A stretch of 64,000 bases of DNA from assembly GCA_905183005.1 (NCBI GenBank), contig CAJJDO010000008.1, positions 746,927 through 810,926 on the forward strand, written 5' to 3'. The notes beneath the pieces are model-generated. The model was given only the letters and a program-made list of their open reading frames with translations, had not been told where the DNA came from and did no database searches. A program made the position numbers and the translations under genes. Positions 48,201 through 60,100 of the stretch are shown here, in pieces. The stretch's first letter is position 1; every line of letters begins with the position of its first letter. This DNA is from Paramecium pentaurelia. Its lineage: Eukaryota; Ciliophora; Oligohymenophorea; Peniculida; Parameciidae.

Positions 48201-48612
48201 ATTTCCTCTATATATTAGGATGCCACATTAATCAAATAAACAGAGTTTAAATAAATATACTTGCCTTATTAATTATAAATCTCCACTTTATTAATTAAAA
48301 TCTTTAGTAAAATTATAGAACTTAATTTTTGTATAGCCATAATTTGAATAATAATGGTTTCAATTAAATTTATATAATGTTTTTATTTATATAAATTAAT
48401 AATTGATTAATTTACTAAATATACAAAAAATATTTGATTAAATACCAAAAACTTTTATATTAATTCTTTATGTAACAATTATTTTATATTTAATTTTTTA
48501 GAATCTTTGATAAAAGTATAGGGCTTTAAATAATTATATAAAGTTCTATGAAAACTTATAGTATTTTGCTCTTAAATTATATAAATGAATTTTTATTATG
48601 ATTATTTAAATA

Positions 48613-49788
48613 TCAATTTCCATTCTCATCAGCTAATCTTGGGACTGAATGTTCATAGACAGTTTCAAGTTAGAGAGGAGCATCTAAAATGGTAGTTGAT
48701 ACTTCCAATGGTTAAACTGGAATAAGATCACTAAGTTATTAAATCAAATTGGCTCTAATTTGATTTTTAACTTCCACATCTTACTCTATCCTCCATTATT
48801 CAAGAATTTCAAATCCAATCTAATGAAGAGTTTCGAAAACCTATCTAGCAAACTCATCTTGAGGTTATGGACGAGGAGGAGTAGGTGGATGAGGATGAGG
48901 ATTATGTTCTCTTTAGATTGTGTTAATGGGTTCAGCAGGCCCAGATACAACTTCTGTAGGAGTTAGAACTTAAGCAACAGGTAGTTAATTTTCTAAATTT
49001 GCAATTAATACAGCTCTGATCTCATTTTTAAGTGATGGATCCTAAGTGATGTTCCATTCTTCTAAAATAACTTTTCCAGTTTTTCTTAAATTCTAGAAAA
49101 CTTTTCTTGGGAACTCATCTTGAGGTCTAGGAGGATGTGGATGTTTTTTATTATTGTTCTATTGATCTCTATTATGGAATCCACCTCTCATAGGTCCTCT
49201 TCTTCCAAATTTATTATGTCTTTGATTGTGACCATTTTTTCTATGTTTAAATTCTTAAGACTCAGATTCGCTATCTGAACTACTTCCACTAGATTCACTA
49301 TCATAAAGTGTATATTCATCATCACTGTCGTAAAGTGTATATTTATCATCACTGTCATAAACAGGATATTCTTCATCGGCACTGTCATAAAGAGTATACT
49401 TATCATCACTTTCATAAAGAGTATACTTATCATCACTTTCATAAACAGGATATTCTTCATCTGCACTGTCATAAAGGGTATATTTATCATCACTTTCATA
49501 AACAGGATATTCTTCATCGGCACTGTCATAAAGAGTATACTTATCATCACTGTCATAAAGTGTATATTTATCATCACTATCGTAAAGTGTATATTTATCA
49601 TCGCTATCGTAAAGAGTATATTTATCATCACTATCATAAAGAGTATATTCATCTCCACTAGAATATGAATTGCTTCCTTTTCTTTCTTAGTTCCAATCTC
49701 TATGATTATTATGTTCCTTTCGGTCTGATCCTCTTAGACTAGCAACTACTATTGCTACTAATAAAGCTGTTAAAAGAATATTTTTCAT
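48613..49788 (-). CDS. Secreted acidic-repeat protein with duplicated C-terminal domain
   Basis: Single exon, 391 aa. Signal peptide MKNILLTALLVAIVVASLRG, then a polar region and about 12 tandem acidic units of 9-11 residues, mostly SDDKYTLYD, some SADEEYPVYE. A Ser/Asp patch and an Arg/His/Asn-rich basic linker (HRKNGHNQRHNKFGRRGP) follow. The C-terminus is a domain present twice: PHPPRPQDEFPRKVFQNLRK with WNITQDPSLKNEIRAVLI, then PPRPQDEFARQVFETLHQ with WRIEQDVEVKNQIRANLI. I recognise no family. A secretory-granule or matrix role, with acidic repeats binding Ca2+, is an inference. Confidence 0.85.
49303..49660 (-). repeat. Tandem repeat array encoding acidic Tyr units
   Basis: About 12 units of 27 or 33 bp encode DDKYTLYDS and DEEYPVYES variants. 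Units alternate between the two types in a pattern that suggests expansion by unequal exchange. The opposite strand gives a His/Tyr-rich frame that is a shadow only. Confidence 0.85.
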
Positions 49789-50146
49789 TTAATATATTAA
49801 ATGATCTCATCAACTTTTTCGATAAAAAGGATTATCATTCCATATGTTTGAACTCTTTTATAGAATGCTATTGCTAAATTCAATATAAAAGTTTAACTAT
49901 CGAATAGTCAATTAAAAAATGTTGATAAATAAGTTAAATACAATTTCATACTAATTTTAGTTAAATCAATATAGCTTTCATATGGTATTTTTAAGATTTT
50001 AAATACTATCATAGAATATCATATTACAAAAAGAAAAGTAAACTGATCTTAAAATGGGGATAATGAAAGAAAGATAATACAGATATTCAAAATAGCAATA
50101 AATCTTAATTTTTTAAAGATAAATGAGAAAATGCATATAATAAATT

Positions 50147-51397
50147 TCATTTCAATAATTTTGGCAAGATTTCTTCTGATTTTCCTTTTATTTGATAAGT
50201 ATTTCCAACTTCAATAATAGGTTCTGGGTTAATTTCAATTATAGTGGCCTTTTTTTTAATGAATTTACAAACGGTTGATTTAGCACATCCAGTTTCAAGC
50301 ATTGTACCCACTACAATAATTGTATCATAGTTATCATACTTTTCTTATAATTCTTAAATTCTACAATTTTCATTAGTATATGATTCATCAAAAAATAATA
50401 TATGAGGTCTTGCATCTTCCCCACATTATGGACATTTTGGTTTTAAATTCTTAGTGAGATCTGGCATATCATATAGAGTAGCTAACTCATCATTTTTGAG
50501 TGTGCATTCTTTAGAACATCTCATATATTTGATATTACCATGAATTTCATAGATAGATTCAAAATGACCATGCTTGATTTATTTTTAAGGTAGAATAGAA
50601 GTGAGGACATTATCAATATTTTATGATACTATTAAAGTATTAGGATTTTTCTTTTTATAATTTGCAATAGCTATGTGACCTGCATTAGGTTTTTTATTGA
50701 TTAACATCTTTTAAAAGTCTTTATGCCATTCCCAACATAAATCTGGATTAGTTGTTAAAAATTCTTTCGTTAATACTTTTTAGCATTGATATGTATCTGT
50801 TCCTTTAGTCCAATACCCATCTTAGCCTCTAAAAGTTGGAATACCACTAGCATAACTTAAACCAGCTCCACATAATATTAAAACATTTTTAGTAATTAGT
50901 TTTTATGCTTATTCTATAGTTACTTCTTTAGCAGTTTTAGGATTTTATTCATCTGATTTAATACTATTTGCACCCATTGACTTTCCAATACTATCTAATA
51001 ATTTATCCATAGCATCGCTGAATTATTTTTTAAAATTATCTATGTTTTCAACAGTCTATCTAGCTTAAGCTTTAGCCTCATCTAGATTTTTGAATGTAAC
51101 CTCTAAGCTAGCTAAAGTTTATCTTGATCTTTCCTAAGTTTCTTATATTTCTTTTTATATTTTTTCATACTACTCTTTTTCAATTGCTCTTTTTCTTTCG
51201 TATTCTTCCCAATCAAATTTTTAATATTATTTTTGTTCTTAATTATTCATGTTTTTTAATTTAAATAATTCATCTTTCTCAATATTATAATTATTTTGCT
51301 ATGAACCATAACCAGAATTGAACAGATTCTGATGAATACTATTGTTAACTAAAACAACCTCTAAATGGTTCGGAACATCAAAATTGTTCTAATACAT
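50147..51397 (-). CDS. Sirtuin (Sir2-type NAD-dependent deacylase) with N-terminal coiled coil
   Basis: Single exon, 416 aa. The first 170 residues are polar, with a predicted coiled coil (FDWEEYERKRAIEKEQYEKI, then EVTFKNLDEAKAQARQTV). The sirtuin core follows: LCGAGLSYASGIPTFRG (NAD binding), SQNIDNV, the catalytic His in YEIHGNIKYMRC, zinc ligands CSKEC and CPQCG, HILFFDESY, VVGTMLETG and IEINPEP. It uses NAD+ to remove acyl groups from lysine. GAGLS-x-x-SGIPTFRG and the VGT (not GTS) motif make it a divergent member; subclass uncertain. The long coiled-coil leader is unusual for sirtuins. Flanking gaps (49789-50146 and 51398-51912) show no genes. Confidence 0.95.
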
Positions 51398-51912
51398 GAA
51401 TACTTTTATTATTATAAGCCTTATAATATCATTTTAATGCTTTTATTTTCCATATATAACAATTAAAAATGATTTAATGAAGTAGCTTGATAAATATAAA
51501 AATAAATAGGTTTCTATTGTATTCATTGATTGAATATAAGATGTCAATGATTTATTCCTCTTTTTTTCATTTGAGATAGGTAAAATATCAGTTTTCTAAA
51601 TATTATCAAAAATGTTGATTAAAGAAGGACTACCAGAATTTTCATTATTTTATTATTAATGTAAATATTTGAACTTTTGGATATATTGAATTAAGAGTTT
51701 CTTATGTAAAATACACAATTCAAAATAAACAAGTATTAATTTTACTTTAAAATTTTAGTATTATTCTTCTGTCTTCCCTTTACAATAAATTACATATATG
51801 TTAGATCTTTAGAAATAAAAAATTGATAATTTGATTAGAAGCTTGAACTTTTAAATGAGATCTCTCTTAAATATTAGAAACAGATTAATTATAATTTTAA
51901 TTTATCAACCAA

Positions 51913-54224
51913 ATGGCTATTGAATCCTATGATTTTTTAGTGACTGAAATACGAGTCTCTTTAGATGTACATTGAAAACATTTATTATAGAAAGGAGATG
52001 AAATTAAGAAACTTATTCTTGAAGAAAATTTATCAGAGATTAAAAGAGCTTAAATTATTTTGACTAATGGATAACAGAGATAGAAATTAGCTGTATTATA
52101 TTATAAAAATAAATAGATTTACTCGAATCTAGGTAGACTTTTGTAAGAAGGTTTCAAAGAATTATATAATGTGGTTCAAGCTGATATTATGGAATAAAGT
52201 GAAGAACTTATAGTAGCAGCTGGAATTTCACTCAAGAATATCAAATGTCATAGCAAAGAACTTATGCCTTTGGTCCTTCATTTTATTTAATTATACAATA
52301 TGAAATATGCAGATGCATGGATTCCAACATTTGGAAATCTTATTCATTAATTCAACTATAAGGACTATTAAGATCATATTGAGAAAATAATCATTGAAAT
52401 GTCTATGCCTCGTCAACCAGAAGTTGGAAGATTGATAGGGGCTATGATGATTATTTAAGTAGCAAATTTATTAGGGGATAAGATTTAAGGACCTATATTA
52501 GATAGAGTTAGATAATTATGCAATGATAATGATTATGAAGTTAGATCTTTAGTAGCTGGAGATGTTTTTTCTTGTTTGATTGAAAAGTTAAGTCCTTATC
52601 TTATTCATTAATATTTACAAGATAAATGCTTACCACTTATATATGATAATTGTCCATAAGTAAAAAAATAAATGATTCAAACATTATTTTTACATTATTA
52701 GAAACTAAATGCGATTGAGTGTGTTGTAATATTTTCTATTTGATATAAGTTTAATGCTACTTAAATATTTATAGATTGTCTATCCACTTAAAATGAAGAT
52801 GTTCTTACTACATCTCTGACATATTGTGGTGTTGCTTTTCTTGCAATAAAGGACTAAGTGAATTTAGAATTTAAATAAAACCTGATTAATTTATTTGTGA
52901 AATTTGGATAACATTAGAGTCAAATCATTAGATACTATTATTTATATAATTTACCAGGTTTTCTTATTTTAATTAAAGATCTCCAATTAAACTTATAATT
53001 AATCTAGCCTTTTTGTGTAATTATTGATGAAGATGATGAGGAGAATAGGATTTTTGCTTGTTCTATCTTGCATGAATTGATTAAGTCTTTTGATGTAAAA
53101 AAAATTTATAAATAAGTATAGCTTTATTTCAACTTAAATATATTTTATTCTAACAAGTATTTTGAATACTGAAAATTTGAAATTGATTCTTCAAATATAA
53201 TTAGGTAAAATTATTGAAACCTTAATAAATGAGGGATATTTTATATCTTTAGATAAAATTGTAATATTTACATTTTATTTATAAGCAAAAATAATTTAAA
53301 GTAATTTTTTAAGATATTGCAAAACTTTTCGATAAGTGTAACCAGAATTATATAATCAATGAAAAATTTTTAACATAAATTAAACATTTTATGAGATTTG
53401 TTAAACCAAAATAATTTGTAAAATATTATTTCCCAATTCTATACAAATAATAAACATGCATTTCAAATGAAAACTTAGCTATGGAGATTTTAGCTCATTT
53501 TTTTTTTACCTGTCAAGATTATGAGATCTAATAAAATATCAAAGATACTATGAATTCACAATTTTACAAAGGAAATTCTAATAAAAAAATCAAATATTTG
53601 TTTTTCATTAATGCTATATCAAAACATATAAGTAAAAAATATTTTAATTATTTAAATGTAAGTATAATTACTATTATTTAAGTTTAATTTATTTCTCAAT
53701 TTATATGTAGATAAAATAGTAGATGTTGTAATACATTTAATTAAAATCTTGCCACATGTCAACCATTATTTAATTGATCAAAATCAATACAAATTATTGA
53801 AAAGTTTAAAGTAACCAACAATATAAAAATTGGTTGATGAAATGATCATTAAAATAGAGTTGAACCAAGTCTTGTTTGATGAATTTCATGAAAAAAAATT
53901 ACAAGAGAGAGAGGAAAAGGTTTAATAAGAATATTTGAATAATTTAAAAATGACAAAATAATGTGATTCGAATCAAAGCATAGATAGCAATTCTAAATAT
54001 AAGAAAAGACCAGCCCCAAAGTTGGCATCACAATCTGCTAAAAAGTAATAAAGTACTTCTTAAATGAGGTATATCTTTATAATTAAAATAGAATTGGAGT
54101 AAAGGACAATGCTTCATTACCTTCAAGTAGGAGTTAAGATAGAAGTATAAATTAAGTAGTAGGAAGACAGTAGATTGAAATATAGAAATTTAAAAGCAGA
54201 CCAAGTGGATTTAATAAATTTTGA
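51913..54224 (+). CDS. HEAT-repeat protein resembling PP2A/PP4 regulatory subunits
   Basis: Predicted 722 aa with six introns (24, 24, 22, 25, 25 and 23 nt), exact in frame. The protein is a helical solenoid; several HEAT-like repeats are visible, best in DKIQGPILDRVRQLCNDNDY, then EVRSLVAGDVFSCLIEKLSP and LPLIYDNCPQVKKQMIQTLF. The D-x-x-x-x-VR/K pattern is that of PP2A scaffold A and PP4 regulatory subunit 4. A DEDDEEN loop lies in the middle, and the last 130 residues are a charged coiled coil plus a Ser/Arg/Gln-rich tail. A phosphatase scaffold is the best guess. The stop is 62 bp before the SR-protein start, same strand. Confidence 0.87.
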
Positions 54225-54285
54225 AAGACAGCATAAATTTTATTTAAAATATATTTATTTATAATTACATTTGGTCAATAGTAGA

Positions 54286-54984
54286 ATGAGTCGATAAATT
54301 TATGTAGGGAGATTGGGATCTAAAATAAGGCGGGAAGATTTATAACAGGAATTTGAGAAATATGGGAAGATAAAGGATATTGATCTACGAAGCACACATG
54401 CCTTCATTGAATTTGAAGCTTCAGATGAGGCTAAGTAGGCAATATCATAAATGGACGGGCGAAGAATAGGTGGTGATCGTGTCACTGTTAAACAAAGAGG
54501 TAGGATGACATTTGATCGTGTGATGATAAGATGATCGACCTTCAGGTGTAAGAGGACCAACATCCAGAGATGTGTGCTTCAATTGTGGACGCAAAGGCCA
54601 TTGGGCAAATGAATGCAAGGAAGGTTTTTAGGTGTCATATTATATGAAGGCGATTTGCGAGAAACATGTTACAGATGTTACAAGAAAGGTCATATAAAAA
54701 AAGATTGTCCTATGTCAAGAACTCCTAGTGATGCAAGAAGGTAATTTATGTTACAAAAGAATTAAGATAAAAAAGAGATAGAAAAAGAAGAAGATCATCC
54801 TCTTCATCCAAATCTTCTTCATCTTCATCAAAATCTAGAAGAAGAAGCAGAAATTTCAAAAAAAATAGATAAAATAGAAGATAATCTAGGAAATCATCAA
54901 GTGAAAGTAGAAAATCAAACTCTTCATAAACATCAAGAAGTTCAAGGTAATAAATAAACCCATTATCATAGTAAAAATTCATGA
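54286..54984 (+). CDS. SR splicing factor with RRM, two CCHC knuckles and RS tail (RSZ type)
   Basis: Predicted 196 aa with four introns (31, 26, 26 and 25 nt). An N-terminal RRM has RNP2 IYVGRL and RNP1-like THAFIEFEA, ending MDGRRIGGDRVTVKQR. Two CCHC zinc knuckles follow: CFNCGRKGHWANEC and CYRCYKKGHIKKDC. The tail is Arg/Ser-rich (KRRRSSSSSKSSSSSSKSRR). This order matches plant RSZ32/33-type SR proteins; animal SRSF7 has a single knuckle. SR proteins help define splice sites in the nucleus, of interest where introns are about 25 nt. The last intron precedes a short SKNS end. GC content is visibly higher than in neighbouring genes in the RRM part. Confidence 0.95.
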
Positions 54985-55577
54985 TAAATATACACAAATT
55001 ATATATTATATATATATGTTAAAAAATATTGTGTAATTACATCTATTATATTTATAGTATACATTATTCAATATAATAATTTGATTTATATTATTCAAAT
55101 CATTCTCATAGTTTATTAATTTTACATCTATTCATAATATCTATCTTTAATTATAAAAATAACTTATAATTCAATTTTTAGTATTATTGTTTATTTATTA
55201 TTTGAATAACTGACTACATATTATTTTAATTAAGTGTCTCTTTTATGAAGTATTATTTATAAACTTATATTTTAAAGGATTATTATGATTGACAGTTAAA
55301 TTCAATCTTCAAAGGTAATTGTTTATTGATGGTACGCGTTTTAATACTTATAATGATCATTTGATACATAGAAATAGGTTGTAATTTGATTTGATAAAAT
55401 TTATAATTTTGATATACATACATGCTTTTGCTTTTTCGAAAAATTTTGACTGGATTGTTTAATCTATTGTCAATTATTAGATGTCTTAGATCAACTATAG
55501 TATAGTATGTTGCATTCAATCCTCCAGAAGTAGGTTATTTAATACGAAACAGAAATGAAGTTATAAAAACACAAATT
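54985..55577. other. Intergenic region, no supported gene
   Basis: AT-rich. A minus-strand frame of 78 codons at 55283-55519 (MNATYYTIVDLRHLI) is within chance length and was not accepted. The promoter of the ABHD17-like gene must lie here. Confidence 0.45.
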
Positions 55578-56674
55578 ATGTCTCCATTGCAAGAAGAGAG
55601 ATCTAAGACTTTATATGAACCACATTCTCCTTTAATATAAGTAAAATAGCCAAAAAGACAGTCACATCAATTTACGAAAGAACATCTTTCTATAATCTCT
55701 CCAAGAATTAAATACTACAATACTCTATAAAATATAGAATATTAGTAACAATTAAGAAATCCAAAGAATTAGCAGTATGAACAATATAATACATAAGTTA
55801 ATATCCCTCACAAGAGTTTAATTTTATAAGCAATGAATTGAAAGCTATGGAGATTGATAATAATCCTGGATTGCCTATTTCTAGCTATGTTTTAGAATCC
55901 AATTCTGGCAATTTGATTGCGTCTATTTATATTGAATTTTAAAACAGCGAATAGATTATTCTCTATAGTCATGGCAATTCTACAGATATCGGTTTGATGT
56001 TTGATACATATGTTGATATCGTCATGGAGTGTAAAATAAATTTATTCTCCTATGATTATTCAGGATATGGATAAAGCACTGGTTATCCTACTGATATAAA
56101 CTTACTATATGATATTGAATCAGCTTACATTTTTTTAGTAGATCAATTGTAATTTGAACCAAGGAATATAATAGTATATGGATATAGTATAGGATCTGGA
56201 CCAAGTACTAACTTAGCCTCGAGACATAATGTAGGAGGATTGATTATTCATTCTGGTTTATCAAGTGGTCTAAGAGTGATAGACCCTACAATTGATCACA
56301 CATCATATTATGATATTTTTCCTAATCTTGATTATATAGTTGATGTGACAGCCCCAGTTTATTTACTTCATGGAGGAGCTGATTCTATGATTAATGTTGT
56401 TCATGCTGAATAATTAGCTTAAAATACTAATCATTTATTTTCTGTTTGGTTAGTGGAAAATGGAGGTCATGGAGATATTGAATCATAATGGAAGGAATTA
56501 TACTTCAAGAGATTATAGAGATTTATACAATGTATATTTAAAATTATATTAGATTGTTAAACTGCTTATATAAAGAGACCATATTAAAAATTAAATAAAA
56601 GAACAACTGAACATATTTATGATGAATGTGATTTTGAAAAAGAAATCTTTTAAATAGGAATATTGGAAATGTGA
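55578..56674 (+). CDS. ABHD17-like alpha/beta hydrolase (depalmitoylase)
   Basis: Predicted 357 aa with one 23-nt intron. A polar N-terminal extension of about 100 residues precedes the hydrolase fold: LYSHGNSTDIGLMF (oxyanion region), FSYDYSGYGQSTGYPTD, the nucleophile elbow VYGYSIGSGPS, VGGLIIHSGLSSGLRV, DYIVDVTAPVYLLHGGADSM with the acid Asp, and the catalytic His in ENGGHGDIE. This is the ABHD17/FAM108 pattern. Human ABHD17 enzymes remove palmitate from Ras and PSD-95. They carry an N-terminal Cys cluster for their own palmitoylation, which I do not see here. The C-terminus adds about 60 extra residues. The gap before the next gene (56675-57184) is empty. Confidence 0.93.
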
Positions 56675-57184
56675 TATTCAAAATGGAATAATGTTAATAT
56701 ATATTATCATAATTAATTATTTAAAAAAAATGAAATGTGTTATGATCTATATATTTATAATACATCATTTACTTAACTATTAGAATCTTCTAATAAATAA
56801 ATAAAATTATTTTAAATCTTTTAATTTTTTGTTTTTCTCATAATTCAGTTGATTGTCATTAATAATTATTTCAATAGCTTGTTAGATATCATAAATAATC
56901 AATTAGATATATTTATATTGATCTGAGTAATTTACTTTTTTTAATTACTTAGGTTAACTGTAATCTAGAAATTATTAGATAATTAATTTTTTTGATAAAT
57001 AATTATTTTATATTACTAATTCTAACATTATTATATAATAAATACAAACCTGAAAATTAAATCTCTTATTATGACAGACTATTTCTGATTTGATTAATTA
57101 ATTACAAAAGTTTGATTTAAATTTTATAATATTGATATAATATTATGTGATCTCATCAAGATTAATTAAATATTATTTTTAGAA

Positions 57185-60100
57185 ATGCTTTTTACTATAT
57201 TTATCATCATATAATTATCCTTATGTGATTGGAGATTGATCTATAGCAATTATTACTCAGAAAGCATTAATTCAGCAAATGATTGGGATTTTAAATAAAA
57301 TTGCTCAATCAATTAAATACAAGGATCATCAATAAAACAATGTGGAACAAATCCTTTAGAATTTTTGAGATTAAAAGATGATAAAACAAAGTTAGAAAAA
57401 TAATTTTACTATCCTCATTACGAAATTAGAATAATAACAGATGTTATCTTTTTTAGATCTCTTCCAGGAGCAGATTCAGAATTTAATATATTTTTAGTAG
57501 ACAATTTTGGTTCTTCTCCAATATATTAAAGACCATATTAAGAGAGTGATTTATAAACATATGAAAAAGTTTGTTCTTACTCTTGTGGTGGAGGTGGTGG
57601 TGGTTGTAGTAATGTAGATGATTAAAGAGTTGAAATTAAAACAATAGTTTTAACTTCAATAGTTCATAACACACCTAATTTTAATATATCATATTGTTAT
57701 ATGTATTAGGATAATGACATGAGAATAGGATTAAGAAATTTTTTGATATATGTTTAACCATGTCATTTCTCATGTTTGTCTTGTTCTGAAAGTACAGAAT
57801 TTGATTGCTTAACTTGCTATTAAGGAACACTTTAAGGAGGATTATGTCTTTGTGATGAAGCCAATTAATATGTATAACTGTTAACTGGATGTACATAAGA
57901 ATGTGATAGAGATTATTATTTAGCAGATTCTAAGAAACATTGCTAATTTGATCCAAGTATATAATTAATATTTAATAAATTAGGAATAAAATCAAAAGTA
58001 AGTTATTTTACATCAAATTCTCTAACAAATGTAAATTTATTACCTTATTATCCTTGGACATTTATACCAGACCCATTCTACTATAGAAATTAAGAAATGT
58101 TAATATCTTGTAGTGGAATAGATCTTATCGGATAATTTTATAATTATGAAGGAATATAATTAGAATTAGGATTAAATAAAGCATTGAAATTTATTAGAAT
58201 AAGAGTTTCGTTTTATTTAAACAGTTGGTAAACAGATTCTTAATTAATTATTACAGTAGATTCTTTTTCAAGAGCTTCTATATAAAAAACAGCTACAAAT
58301 TATACTTATTCTTAATCAAGTTTATTGTATTATAACAGTATTAGTTGTTTGGGTTTTAATTATGATTTAGTAAGAATAGAAACAATTTTAAAAACAAATT
58401 CTTATAATTCTATAATAAGATTTCAAGCAGTCACAGGATTATAATCAGAAACATGGGCTTTCAGAAATGTTACTATAGATTATGGATTATGTTAAAATAA
58501 TTGTACTGAATGTGAAACCTATTCACGATGCTTGATATGTGATTCTGGTTATTAATTATACAGAGGTTCATGTGTAAGTAGTTGTCCAATACATTCAATT
58601 TTATTAACAAATGGAACTTGTTAAGATTATGAAGATTTAATTGAAAGTAAACTTAATTTATATATATTAAGATAGTCAATATTTGATTAAAGCATTTTAT
58701 GATATGAATACAACACTTGATAATCTTGGGAATATTGTTGATAATTTTACAGATTTCACCAACAATATTTAAACTTCATTTACTGGTTAATTATTTTCTT
58801 TTGTTCCATAAAAATCAGTATTAGGAGGTGTTTTAGTTTGGAAATCTGGAACATTCAAAAAATCATTTTATTCTCTTCGTCCTCACTATAAAATAAGTTA
58901 CAGGTTAAATTTTACTTATGGAGATGAAAATACTGGATGGTTTCAATACAAATTTGGCTCATTTTAATCAAATTAAATAACAAACCCAAATACAGGAACA
59001 TATAATTCAGTTGGAGATAATAAGAAAGAGACAACTAAGTATTTCGAAATAATTGAATAATTACACTCAAATGGTTAGCTAGACATAGAATTATCTGCAA
59101 ATACAAATAAAGCATCTATTGAAGAAGCTTTCATGTATGTTTCAGAATATTTTGTGGTTGTTCACTATGTATCAAATTACAAATATTATTAGTGTGCTCC
59201 TTTTTGTAGTACTCTTTGTCATGGACCATTAATCACAGATTGTGATTCTGTATATACTGGACACAATAGTACAAATTATTGTGAATCATATGAATATTTA
59301 AAATTTGACACAAGCACTTAACTCTATTCTTGCTAACCCTGTTCAATTATATTAGGATGTATTGAATGTTAAAGTTCAACAGTTTGTACTAGATGTGAAT
59401 TCATTAACACTAATCAATTTTATTTGGATTAAGGCTAATGTCAATGTTATCCTTCAGCTTTTTTATCAATTACATAAGAATGTATTGGTAAAAATCATTA
59501 TTTATTATTTAGGATGTGATAGATATTGTGAAAGTTGTTTTGGTTCTAATAGTAATTAGTGTTATAGTTGTGTTACAGATTTTCATAGATCAATATTTGA
59601 ATTTGAATGCAAATGTATCGATGGTTATTATGATGATGGATATAATTTATAATGTTTACCAATATGTGGTGATTAATAAGTAGTGGATGGTGAAGATTGT
59701 GACGATGGTAATGATAATCCTTTTGATGGTTGTGATCAATGCTAATTTTAATGTTAAGAGGAATGTTCTAATTGTTAAAGAGGTAAATGTTATGAGTGTA
59801 AAGATAACTACATTTTAATAGAATCTATTCATTAATGTATTATCAATTGTGGAGATTAAATTGTAGTTGGAACTGAAGCTTGTGATGATGGAAATAATTA
59901 TCCATATGATGGTTGTTTTTAATGTTAATTTTAATGTTATGAACATTGTACTAATTGTTATTTTGGAATATGTTTGGAATGTGACTAAGAGAATGGATGG
60001 TATTTAACTGGAAGTAATTGTGAATCAATTTGTGGAGATAATATTATTGTTTATGGGCAAGAAGAATGTGATGATGGTAATTTCAATCCATTTGATTTAT

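Noticed and set aside
49188..49658. Minus-strand Met/Ile-rich repeat frame
   Set aside because: Same repeat array read in the wrong frame on the coding strand; it lacks a signal peptide and continuation into the C-terminal domain.
49308..49661. Plus-strand His/Tyr-rich repeat frame (YIYHHCHK-like units)
   Set aside because: It is the antisense of the acidic repeat array in a gene with a signal peptide and clear C-terminal domains. Repeats stay open in several frames.
55283..55519. Minus-strand frame MNATYYTIVDLRH
   Set aside because: Its 78 codons are within chance length with TGA as sole stop, no motif is present, and it has no natural end at TGA within that span.
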